Origin: JAUYQR01 sp043727195
GTDB lineage: Bacteria > Pseudomonadota > Alphaproteobacteria > Rhodobacterales > Rhodobacteraceae
Reading direction: 5' to 3'
Assembly (NCBI GenBank): GCA_043727195.1
Contig: JAYSYZ010000061.1
Location: 1-13,921 of the forward strand
Length of the DNA: 13,921 bases
Positions within the stretch are counted from its first letter, which is position 1. Every line of letters begins with the position of its first letter. The position numbers were made by a program, and so were the translations under genes. The notes below the pieces were generated by a model. That model did no database searches and had not been told where the DNA came from. It saw nothing but the letters and a program-made list of their open reading frames with translations. Shown in pieces: positions 6,961 through 13,921 of this stretch.

Positions 6961-9032
6961 CACGCCCGCTTCGCCCCCTTGCGGCCCTCGATCAGCCAGG
7001 CCGCGACCGCCAGCCCCGCCGCCAGCAGCAACCAGGCCCAGCCCGGCAGCAACGCCGCGACATTCACATCTGCCGTCAGGTAAGCCTCGCGCGGCGTCAC
7101 CCCGATCCAGCCCCGTCCGGTCGCGGGCCGCCCGTCGCGGACCTGCCGGATATCCGGCATCCCGTCTTCCAGCCGCGTCACACCCCCCAGGGTCGCCACC
7201 GCCACCGGGGCCAGAAGATCGCCCGTGGCAATCGTCTCCACAAACTCGCGCGGCGCCGACGGCCCGACCGCGATCACCCGCGTCAGATCCCCCTGCGCCA
7301 GCCGGTACAACCCCAGCATCGGCGCGTCCCAGACCGTCTCATACTTGCCCGGTCCCACCTCCGGCACCGGCAGCACCACCACCGCCCCGTCCGGCCCGGT
7401 GACCGTCACATCGCCGGGCGGTTCATCAGCCACCGACCGGCGGGTGATCGTCATCGCCTGCCCCTTGACCGTCGCGGTCAGCGTCTCCTCTTCCAGTTCC
7501 GGCTCTTTCAGCATCCAGTGCGCCAGCCGCCGTAGCAGTTCCAGTTGCGGCCCGCCGCCCTCATACCCCCGCCCCCAAAGCCAGGCCTGATCCGAGGCCA
7601 GCACCGCGACCCGCCCCTCCTCCACCCGGTTCAGCACCAGCAAAGGACGGTCCCCCGGCCCGGTCATCAGCACCTGCCCCGCCGTCTGCACCACTTCGAT
7701 CAGCCGGAACCAGCGGCCCCAGCCGCCTTCGGGGGCCAGCTTCTCCAACCCTTCCGTCACCGGATGCCGCCGCCCCAGATCGGTCAGCACCGGGCGGTAG
7801 CCCTCTTCCACCACCTGCGCCGTCGGTTCCACCGGCAGGATTTCCGCCATGGGCGAGCGGTACAGGCTGTCCACCGCCCCGAACTCCGGCCCCGCCGCGA
7901 CCAGCACCGTACCGCCATCCTTCACATACTGCACCACGTTTTCGATATAAGACATCGGCAGGATGCCCCGCATCCGGTAGCGGTCAAAGATGATCAGATC
8001 GAATTCCTCGATCTTCTCGACAAACAGCTCCCGCGTCGGGAACGCGATCAGGCTCAACTCGTCCACCGGGATGCCATCCTGCTTTTCGGGCGGACGCAGG
8101 ATGGTGAAATGCACCAGATCAACCGACGCGTCCGACTTCAGCAGGTTGCGCCAGACCCTCTCGCCCGCGTGCGGTTCGCCCGAAATCAGCAGCACCCGCA
8201 GCCGGTCACGAACCCCGTTGATCTGCACCACGGCGGCATTGTTACGATCCGTCAGCTCCCCCGCCACGCCCGCGACGGAAAACTGCAGCACGTTCATCCC
8301 ACCATGCGGCAGGGTCACCGGCAGTTCCAGATCCTGGCCGACCGGCACCGAATAGGTCATCGGCTCTTCGGCATCGATGGCGATGGTAAGGTCGGCCTCG
8401 GCCCCGGCAGTGGCCGGCACCGCGCCCAGATCCTCGATCCGCAGGGTCAGCATGATCTCCTCGCCCAGGATGGCAAAGGCGGGCGCGTCCTTGATCACCA
8501 GCCGCCGGTCCCAGTCGGCCTCGCGGCCCGTCAGCAGCACCTGCAACGGTGCCGGCAGGTTCGGGGCCAGCCCCAGATCATGCACCTGACCGTCGGTGAT
8601 CACGATGGCCCCCGCCACCCGGGCACGCGGCTCCTCCGCCAGCGCTTCGGCCAGCGCGGTCAAGGCCAGCGTGCCCGCATCCTCCTGACCGTCGCCCAGC
8701 CGGTGGATGCGCAATTCGGTGTTGGGCAGGGCGGCCACCTCCGCCTCCACCGCTGCCACGGCCCGCGCCGTCTGATCGGCCCGGTCACCCAACCCCTGCG
8801 ATGCGCTCTCGTCCACGACCAGCAGCACGATGTCGTTCAACGGCGCGCGCTCTTCTTCCTGCAGGGCCGGGTTCGCCAGCGCCGCCAGCAGCGCCACCCC
8901 CGCCAACCCGCGCAGCCACCAGCCCGAAAGCCCGCGCCACAGCGCCAGCGCCACCAGCAGACCGGCCACCCCGGCCAGCACCACGATCACCAGCCACGGC
9001 ACCAAGGGCGCAAAGACGATGGATTGCGTCAT
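6960..9032 (-). CDS. Large membrane protein with VWA-like segment and glutamine-amidotransferase-like domain
   Basis: A 690-residue inner-membrane protein and last gene of the moxR operon. Two N-terminal helices are seen at about 10-32 and 38-55 and one near the C-terminus at about 661-680, followed by a short basic tail (EGRKGAKRA). Between them lies a large domain predicted to be periplasmic. It starts with a VWA-like strand and MIDAS-type motif D74-E-S76-A-S78 and ITDGQV at 145-150. A class-I glutamine-amidotransferase-like fold follows at about 275-400 (RLRVLLISGEPH, DLIIFDRYR, GGTVLVAAGPEFG). There is no cysteine anywhere, so the usual amidotransferase nucleophile is missing and the domain is probably structural or binding. 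The start ATG overlaps the previous stop as ATGA. Homologues are often named uncharacterised membrane protein or glutamine amidotransferase; no enzymatic role is supported. Confidence 0.85.
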   Translation of the reverse strand: MTQSIVFAPLVPWLVIVVLAGVAGLLVALALWRGLSGWWLRGLAGVALLAALANPALQEEERAPLNDIVLLVVDESASQGLGDRADQTARAVAAVEAEVAALPNTELRIHRLGDGQEDAGTLALTALAEALAEEPRARVAGAIVITDGQVHDLGLAPNLPAPLQVLLTGREADWDRRLVIKDAPAFAILGEEIMLTLRIEDLGAVPATAGAEADLTIAIDAEEPMTYSVPVGQDLELPVTLPHGGMNVLQFSVAGVAGELTDRNNAAVVQINGVRDRLRVLLISGEPHAGERVWRNLLKSDASVDLVHFTILRPPEKQDGIPVDELSLIAFPTRELFVEKIEEFDLIIFDRYRMRGILPMSYIENVVQYVKDGGTVLVAAGPEFGAVDSLYRSPMAEILPVEPTAQVVEEGYRPVLTDLGRRHPVTEGLEKLAPEGGWGRWFRLIEVVQTAGQVLMTGPGDRPLLVLNRVEEGRVAVLASDQAWLWGRGYEGGGPQLELLRRLAHWMLKEPELEEETLTATVKGQAMTITRRSVADEPPGDVTVTGPDGAVVVLPVPEVGPGKYETVWDAPMLGLYRLAQGDLTRVIAVGPSAPREFVETIATGDLLAPVAVATLGGVTRLEDGMPDIRQVRDGRPATGRGWIGVTPREAYLTADVNVAALLPGWAWLLLAAGLAVAAWLIEGRKGAKRA

Positions 9033-11806
9033 TGCCCCAGCCTTTCCAGCAGCGCAGGCACATGCACCTGATCGGATTTATAGTTCCCGGTCAGCACATG
9101 CATGATCAGGTTGATGCCGAACCGGTAGGCAATCTCGCGCTGACGCTCGCCCGCAAAGCCGCGCCCCACCGGCACCAGCGGCATGCCGATGTCATCCACC
9201 GCCCAGGCCGAGGCCCAGTCGTTGCCGCCGATCACCACCGGCGTCACCCCATCATTCAGGTTGCGGAACGGCATACCTTCGGCCGCCTCCGCCTCGGCAT
9301 CGGGTGCGGCTTCGGCCCAGATGCCGCCCTGCGCGTGGCGGCCCGGAAATTCCTGCAACAGATAAAAGGTCCGCGTCAGCACGTGGTCCGGCGGCATCGG
9401 CTCGATGGGCGGAATATCCAGCCCTGCCGCGATGGCCTGCAGGGCCTGCCCTTCCGGCGTTGCCCCCCCGAACCCCGCCACATCACTGTCCCGCGTATCG
9501 AACAGGATCATCCCGCCGGTCCGCAGATAGCGGTTCAGCTTGTCATAGGCCGCCGCCGAAGGCACCGCCTGCCCCGCCGTGATCGGCCAGTACAGGAACG
9601 GAAAGAATGCCAGCTCGTCCCGTTCGATATCCACAGCGATCGGCAGCGCGGGCTCGATCGAGGTCCGCTCCCACAGCCGGTCGCCCAGGCCGCGCAGCCC
9701 GGCATCCGCCAATTCATCGACCTGCGCGTCGCCGGTCAGCACATGCCCCAGCACCACCGCCGTCGTCGCCTGCAGCGCGAAATCGTCATCCGGCATCGCC
9801 TCCTGCGCCCGCGCCTGCGGAGCGCCACCCGCCAGGGCAAACACCACCAGCATTGCCACGCCGCGCCGCCAGCCCCCCAGCCGCCCGGCCACCCACAAGG
9901 CCGCGAGTATATCTACCAGCAGCATCCCCAGCCCCGCCGTCAGGAACCAGCCCTTCAGAGCCTGCGCCTCCTGCCCTTCCAGCCCTTCGATCACCGTGCC
10001 CGTTGGCCACGCCGCCGCCCGCAATTCGGTTTCCGCACCGATCACGTTCAGCGCCACTCGCCGATCCGCCCCGGCATACAGGCCAGGCGGCAGCGCCAGC
10101 GCAGGCCCCCCGGCAATCGCCCCGGCCAAAGCCTCGCCCGCCACCCCGGCCACCTCGCCCGCGTCGGTCAACTGGCCATAGGCATCCAGCACCACCTCCG
10201 GCACCCAGGTCTGCCCGGCCAGATCCTCCGCCTCGGGCAGCGCAGGCTTGGTCGATACCGCCAGCCGCTCCAGCATCGCCACGAACAGGCCCGACAGGGG
10301 CAGCGTTGACCATTCCGCATTCGCCGTCACATGCACCAGCACCACCTGCCCCTCGCCCACCACCTTGCGGGTGACCAGCGGCGTGCCATCCTCCAGCGCG
10401 GCAATCGTCCGCGCGCCCAGATCCGGGTCGGGCTGCGCCAGCACTTGCGCCTTGACCACCACATCCGCAGGGGCCACCAGCCCGAAGAAGGGCGAGCCTT
10501 CGGGGAAAGGTGCAAGCCCCTTCGGCTCCCCCCAGCTCATCGCCCCCCCGACCGACCGGCCGCCTTCGCGCAGGCGCACCGGCATCAGCGGATCATCATC
10601 AATCCGGCTGACATCGCTGCCCGCCAGCCGAGGCCCGGCGAATCGCAACAGCAGACCCCCCTTGTCCAGCCATTCCAGCGCTGCGTCCGTCTCGCCCTGC
10701 GTCAGCTTGGCGACATCGGCCAGGATCACCACATCCGGGTTGGCCAGCAACACTTCGGTCAGGCCACCCTCGATCAGTTCGGCCACCGGTTCCAGCGCCT
10801 GCCGCAGGTAATGGGTGGGCGACAACAGTTGCAACGCCTCCTGATCCGGTCCCGCGCCGATAATCGCCACCTTGCGCCGCTTCAGGCTGTCGTCCGTCAG
10901 GCTGACCGCCCCCGCCGAGCGTGTGCCCTCGATCTCGAACCGGGTGATCCGGTTGCGCAGTTCCGGCGGCAGGTCAAGCGCGGCACCGGCCCGCCCTGCA
11001 CCGGCGGCAAAGGGCACCGTCACCCGCGCCAGTTCCCGCTCGATCCCCGCGGGGTCCGGCCCGCGCGCGATCACATCCACCGACGCCGCATCACCGGTCG
11101 GCAACCGGCTGACCGCAATCTTCACCGCGCCATCCTCGAACCCCGCCGGGTGCAGGCCCAGCACCGGATGCGGGCTTTCAAACACCCGCACCGCGCCACG
11201 CGCCTGCAATGCCGCCATCAAGTCTTCGCGCCCCGGATGCGCCAATCCATCCGACAGCCAGAAACTTTCGAAACTCCCCTCAGGCAATTTCCCGGCCCAG
11301 CCGGTCAGATCGCCCGGCGCCCAGGCTTGCGGCTGCAACGCCGCGACCCTGCCAGCCCATGCTTCCGCCGTCTGGAACTCCACCATTTCAGGTGCGTCGG
11401 TCAGCCGGATCACCGCCACTGTGCGCCCCTCCGCCCCCGCCTCAACGACCAGCGCCACCGCGCGGTCCACCCGGCGCGGCCAGTCGCGCGCATCGGCCCA
11501 TGATCCATCGACCAACACCAGCAACGGCCCGCCACCCGCCACCCGCACATCCGGGTTCAGGATCGGCCCGGCAAAGCCCAGGATTGCCGCAGCCACCGCC
11601 AGCATCCGCAACAAAAGCAGCCACCACGGCGTCTTGTCAGCCTCGTTATCCTCGTCCTGCAACCCCAGCAGCAGCGCCACCCCCGGAAACCGCCGCCGGA
11701 TCGGCGCCGGCGGCACCGCGCGCAACAACAGCCAAAGGATCGGCAGCGCGATCAGTCCCAACAGCAGCCACGGCGTTGCAAACCCGATGGGGCCGATCAC
11801 GAACAT
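9029..11806 (-). CDS. DUF4159 domain membrane protein with BatA-like N-terminus
   Basis: A 925-residue protein. The N-terminus (1-82) is a BatA-type module of two helices, about 11-29 and 61-82, joined by a short basic segment. A VWA-like region follows with LLVLVD100-G-S102-W-A104; the third MIDAS position is Ala instead of Ser. A GATase-like Rossmann segment lies near 312-392 (KVAIIGAGP ... GGLLLRFAGP). Two more helices at about 617-640 and 649-663 are followed by APQARA-QE, which looks like a signal-peptidase site. The C-terminal 250 residues are the DUF4159 domain (FFPFLYWPIT, GGMILFDTRDSD, FGINLIMHVLTGNYKSDQVH). The start at 11806 overlaps the DUF58 stop as TGATG; an 11-residue upstream extension exists but is rejected for that reason. 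It is translationally coupled on both sides, suggesting a stoichiometric complex. There is no cysteine in the whole protein. Confidence 0.92.
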   Translation of the reverse strand: MFVIGPIGFATPWLLLGLIALPILWLLLRAVPPAPIRRRFPGVALLLGLQDEDNEADKTPWWLLLLRMLAVAAAILGFAGPILNPDVRVAGGGPLLVLVDGSWADARDWPRRVDRAVALVVEAGAEGRTVAVIRLTDAPEMVEFQTAEAWAGRVAALQPQAWAPGDLTGWAGKLPEGSFESFWLSDGLAHPGREDLMAALQARGAVRVFESPHPVLGLHPAGFEDGAVKIAVSRLPTGDAASVDVIARGPDPAGIERELARVTVPFAAGAGRAGAALDLPPELRNRITRFEIEGTRSAGAVSLTDDSLKRRKVAIIGAGPDQEALQLLSPTHYLRQALEPVAELIEGGLTEVLLANPDVVILADVAKLTQGETDAALEWLDKGGLLLRFAGPRLAGSDVSRIDDDPLMPVRLREGGRSVGGAMSWGEPKGLAPFPEGSPFFGLVAPADVVVKAQVLAQPDPDLGARTIAALEDGTPLVTRKVVGEGQVVLVHVTANAEWSTLPLSGLFVAMLERLAVSTKPALPEAEDLAGQTWVPEVVLDAYGQLTDAGEVAGVAGEALAGAIAGGPALALPPGLYAGADRRVALNVIGAETELRAAAWPTGTVIEGLEGQEAQALKGWFLTAGLGMLLVDILAALWVAGRLGGWRRGVAMLVVFALAGGAPQARAQEAMPDDDFALQATTAVVLGHVLTGDAQVDELADAGLRGLGDRLWERTSIEPALPIAVDIERDELAFFPFLYWPITAGQAVPSAAAYDKLNRYLRTGGMILFDTRDSDVAGFGGATPEGQALQAIAAGLDIPPIEPMPPDHVLTRTFYLLQEFPGRHAQGGIWAEAAPDAEAEAAEGMPFRNLNDGVTPVVIGGNDWASAWAVDDIGMPLVPVGRGFAGERQREIAYRFGINLIMHVLTGNYKSDQVHVPALLERLGQ

Positions 11807-12678
11807 CAGCGCCCCCCCTGCAACGCGCCATACGCCCACAGCAACGCCGATTGCGCCGGGCTGCCGGTGTGATGCGTGCTGAAATGCCAGCCGACCGCGC
11901 GCGCCAGGGTGGTCAGCCGGTCCTTGCGTTCGGCCAGCCGCGCCAGATACCGCGCGCGCAGATCGCCCGCCTTCTGCGTCTCATGCCGCATCGACCCGCC
12001 CATCGATTCAAAGATCGTCCGCCCGTCGAACGGAAACTCCTCCTCCGCCGGGTCCAGCACCTGGATGAGCACACCCTTCACCCCCCGGTCCGACGCGCGG
12101 CCAAGGCCCGCCTCGACCATCGCCAGATCGCCCAGAAAATCCGACAGAAACACCGCGCGCCCATGGCTGACCATGCCGTCGGTCACCGGCGCGCCATATT
12201 CATCTCCCGTCTCGTCGCCTGACAAGCGCGCCGCCAGCCGCAGCATCTGTGTCCGCCCGGCGCGGGGCGCGGCCATGCCCGCCAGCCCCACCCGCTCGCC
12301 GCCGCGCAACAACAGCACTGCCAGTGCCAGCGCCAGCAACCGCGCCCGGTCGGACTTTGCCGCGCGGCCCTTGTCGCCGGAAAAGCTCATCGACTTTGAC
12401 GGATCGACCCACAGCGTCACCGACTGCGCCGCCTGCCATTCGCGCTCCCGCACGAAATGCGCGTCACTGCGCGCCGACCGCCGCCAGTCGATCATCCGGG
12501 CGCTGTCGCCCTGATGCGCCGGGCGGTACTGCCAGAACTCATCGCCCAACCCCGCCCGCCTGCGCCCGTGTTCGCCCAGCATCACGGTTGCCGCCAGCAT
12601 TTCCGCTTCTGCCAGCAAGGGCGGCAGCGTCTGGCCCAGCGTTTCCGCCCGTGCCCTCAGATCAGGCGCAGTGTTCAC
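11806..12678 (-). CDS. DUF58 family protein with VWA-like fold
   Basis: A 290-residue protein of the DUF58 family, usual partner of MoxR ATPases. The family core lies at about 45-71: GDEFWQYRPAHQGDSARMID, then WRRSAR, matching the usual pattern of a Y-x-P-G-D stretch followed by R-x-IDW-R-x-SAR. A VWA-like segment follows with MIDAS motif D92-P-S94-K-S96 in TLWVDPSKSMSF and a later acidic strand end FLSDFLGD (177-184) as candidate metal or ligand site. No membrane helix is evident, unlike longer DUF58 proteins with two N-terminal helices. The start is GTG at 12678, fixed by the GTGA overlap with the moxR stop. By family analogy it is bound or remodelled by the MoxR ATPase and may link it to the membrane partners encoded next. 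It contains no cysteine. Confidence 0.93.
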   Translation of the reverse strand: MNTAPDLRARAETLGQTLPPLLAEAEMLAATVMLGEHGRRRAGLGDEFWQYRPAHQGDSARMIDWRRSARSDAHFVREREWQAAQSVTLWVDPSKSMSFSGDKGRAAKSDRARLLALALAVLLLRGGERVGLAGMAAPRAGRTQMLRLAARLSGDETGDEYGAPVTDGMVSHGRAVFLSDFLGDLAMVEAGLGRASDRGVKGVLIQVLDPAEEEFPFDGRTIFESMGGSMRHETQKAGDLRARYLARLAERKDRLTTLARAVGWHFSTHHTGSPAQSALLWAYGALQGGR

Positions 12679-13679
12679 GCGGCAGCCTCAAGGCCCAGCA
12701 CGCGGTCCGTCACGCGGCTGATGATCCCCGAAAGCGTCTCGCCCCGCGCCCTTGCGGCAAAACTCAGCGCCATCCGGTGAACCATCACCGCCTGTGCCAG
12801 CGCCGCCACATCCGACACCGAAGGTGCCAGCCGCCCGTCCAGAAGCGCCCGCGCCCGCACCGTCAGCATCAGCGCCTGCGCCGCGCGCGGCCCCGGCCCC
12901 CACGACAGCGAATCTGCCAGGTCCCGCCCCTCCGGTTCCCCCGGACGGCAGGCGCGCACCAGATCGAGGATCGCCTCGACCACCTGCTCGCCCACCGGCA
13001 TCCGCCGGATCACCGATTGCGCCGCAATCAGCCCCCCGGCGGTAAACACCTGATGCGCCTCGGCCTCTTCCACCCCGGTTGTTGCAATCAGAATGTCCCG
13101 CTCGGTCGCGCGCGTCGGGTATTCCACATCCACCTGCACCAGAAACCGGTCCAGTTGCGCCTCGGGCAAGGGGTAGGTCCCCTCCTGTTCGATCGGGTTC
13201 TGCGTCGCCAGCACATGAAACGGGCGGCCCAGCGGCCGGTGCTGGCCGGCAATCGTCACTTCCTTTTCCTGCATCGCCTGCAACAGCGCCGATTGCGTCC
13301 GGGGCGACGCCCGGTTGATCTCGTCCGCCATGAGCAACTGACAAAAGATCGGCCCCTCGATGAACCGGAATGCCCGCGCGCCGCCCGCATCACCGTCCAG
13401 CACCTCCGACCCCAGAATATCCGCTGGCATCAGGTCAGGAGTGAACTGGATGCGGTTCGCCTTCAGACCCATCACCGTGCCAAGCGTATCGACCAGCCGC
13501 GTCTTGCCAAGGCCCGGCAGACCCACCAGCAGCGCATGCCCGCCGCACAGCATCGCGGCCAGTACCAGATCGACCACCTTCTCCTGCCCGATGAACCGCT
13601 GGTTGATCGAGGCCTTGGCCTGCCCCAGCGTCGTGCCCAGCGCTTCGATTTCAGCGACCAGCGCGTTGGTATCCGCCAT
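12675..13679 (-). CDS. MoxR family AAA+ ATPase
   Basis: A 334-residue AAA+ ATPase of the MoxR family, thought to act as a chaperone-like remodeller of VWA-domain partners. Visible motifs are Walker A GLPGLGKT (53-60), Walker B LLMADE (115-120), sensor 1 in ATQNP (N161), a candidate arginine finger in EAQLDRF (R178), and sensor 2 in GPGPRAAQ (R265). The family signature NRASPRTQSALLQAMQE follows Walker B at 122-138. All ATPase residues are present and the length is normal. The ATG at 13679 is chosen over an in-frame ATG at 13721 because CAGGGAG (13687-13693) lies seven bases upstream and homologues start near here. It is the first gene of a four-gene operon. Its stop overlaps the DUF58 start as GTGA. 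Confidence 0.95.
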   Translation of the reverse strand: MADTNALVAEIEALGTTLGQAKASINQRFIGQEKVVDLVLAAMLCGGHALLVGLPGLGKTRLVDTLGTVMGLKANRIQFTPDLMPADILGSEVLDGDAGGARAFRFIEGPIFCQLLMADEINRASPRTQSALLQAMQEKEVTIAGQHRPLGRPFHVLATQNPIEQEGTYPLPEAQLDRFLVQVDVEYPTRATERDILIATTGVEEAEAHQVFTAGGLIAAQSVIRRMPVGEQVVEAILDLVRACRPGEPEGRDLADSLSWGPGPRAAQALMLTVRARALLDGRLAPSVSDVAALAQAVMVHRMALSFAARARGETLSGIISRVTDRVLGLEAAA

Positions 13680-13686
13680 GACAATG

Positions 13687-13693
13687 CTCCCTG
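13687..13693 (-). promoter_or_regulatory. Shine-Dalgarno of the moxR-type gene
   Basis: Read on the minus strand this is CAGGGAG, seven bases before the ATG at 13679. It decides the start against the upstream in-frame ATG at 13721, which would place this site inside the coding region. Confidence 0.7.
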
Positions 13694-13709
13694 CGGGGTT
13701 ATATGCTTT

Positions 13710-13735
13710 CATTAGACCCAACCATTAGACCCAAC
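13710..13735. repeat. Two tandem copies of CATTAGACCCAAC
   Basis: Two exact 13-base copies lie head to tail (13710-13722 and 13723-13735) in the divergent promoter region. The 13-base period is close to but not equal to a helical turn. They could be paired protein-binding sites or a simple duplication. Confidence 0.6.
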
Positions 13736-13776
13736 TATGCCTCCCGGCACAAATGGCAAAAGGCGACTTGGCACAA

Positions 13777-13921
13777 ATGATCGTGAGACCCCCCGAAACT
13801 TTGACCACAGATGGTCTTGTCGCCTCCGTGCAAGCGGCCGGAGTGAAAGGCGCGCCCCCCGTGCACCTGTGGAACCCGCCATTCTGCGGCGACATCGACA
13901 TGCGCATCGCGCGCGACGGCA
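13777..13921 (+). CDS. DUF1285 domain protein, N-terminal part only
   Basis: The first 48 or so codons are visible and the gene runs off the right edge. The conserved opening of DUF1285 proteins is recognisable: PPVHLWNPPFCGDIDMRIAR, preceded by a variable leader with TTDGLVASVQAAGVKG. Members are small cytosolic proteins of unknown function. Two in-frame ATGs, 13753 and 13777, both stand in the same ten-base context GGCACAAATG. Neither has a strong Shine-Dalgarno; AAAAGG at 13758-13763 is 13 bases before the second, so 13777 is chosen with low certainty. It is divergent from the moxR operon, an arrangement I recall from related alphaproteobacteria. Confidence 0.82.
   Translation, partial: MIVRPPETLTTDGLVASVQAAGVKGAPPVHLWNPPFCGDIDMRIARDG

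Larger units (their letters stand above)
13680..13776. promoter_or_regulatory. Divergent promoter region of the moxR operon and the DUF1285 gene
   Basis: The only space between two divergent genes, so promoters for both must lie here. On the plus strand TTAGAC (13712-13717) and TATGCC (13736-13741) are 18 bases apart and could form a weak promoter towards the DUF1285 gene. On the minus strand CATATAAC (near 13698-13705) is the best -10-like sequence for the moxR operon, but no -35 box at proper spacing is clear. A 13-base tandem repeat occupies the centre. Confidence 0.35.

Noticed and set aside
7545..13715. Long plus-strand open reading frames opposite the moxR operon (up to about 500 codons)
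   Set aside because: Same antisense composition artefact; no recognisable motif, and the minus-strand genes are certain.
1..13921. CRISPR arrays, tRNA or rRNA genes, transposases, integrases
   Set aside because: None seen on either strand: no regularly spaced repeats, no cloverleaf candidates and no recombinase motifs.

Overview
The window looks like chromosomal DNA of an alphaproteobacterium of the Rhodobacteraceae/Paracoccaceae type. This is judged from the high GC content, the gene set (glcD-glcE-glcF, a DUF599 protein, a DUF1285 gene divergent from a MoxR/DUF58/DUF4159 operon), and a GC-rich intergenic hairpin element of a kind I associate with that group. I ran no database search, so the taxonomic call is inference.

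Left part (1-4861). A leftward operon encodes the three subunits of glycolate oxidase: glcD (FAD subunit), glcE (FAD-binding subunit) and glcF (iron-sulfur subunit). It is followed by the first 41 codons of a secreted protein, probably a trypsin-like serine protease, cut by the window edge. glcE and glcF are coupled by a TGATG overlap. A hairpin element fills the gap between glcD and glcE. glcD is divergent from a gene for a four-helix DUF599 membrane protein, and the short gap between them carries an ATTGGT-N11-ACCAAT inverted repeat that could be an operator.

Middle (4862-6959). A single rightward amidase-signature hydrolase gene is flanked by 239 and 395 bases without a convincing gene. 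Its codon use is less GC-extreme than its neighbours. The right flank holds short, broken open stretches on the minus strand and a perfect 16-bp palindrome. It looks like an accessory insertion between two conserved blocks.

Right part (6960-13921). A tightly coupled leftward operon runs moxR-type AAA+ ATPase, DUF58 protein, DUF4159 membrane protein, then a large membrane protein with a VWA-like segment and a glutamine-amidotransferase-like fold. Every junction overlaps (GTGA, TGATG, ATGA). By analogy with other MoxR-DUF58-VWA (Bat-like) loci, the ATPase would remodel or load the VWA-like partners at the inner membrane. The substrate is unknown. The three proteins after MoxR contain no cysteine in 1,905 residues. 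Upstream and divergent is the start of a DUF1285 gene, cut by the right edge.

The part closest to an undescribed system is the MoxR/DUF58/DUF4159/GATase-like membrane operon: its family architecture is recognisable but its function is not established. No CRISPR array, rRNA, tRNA, transposase or integrase was seen.
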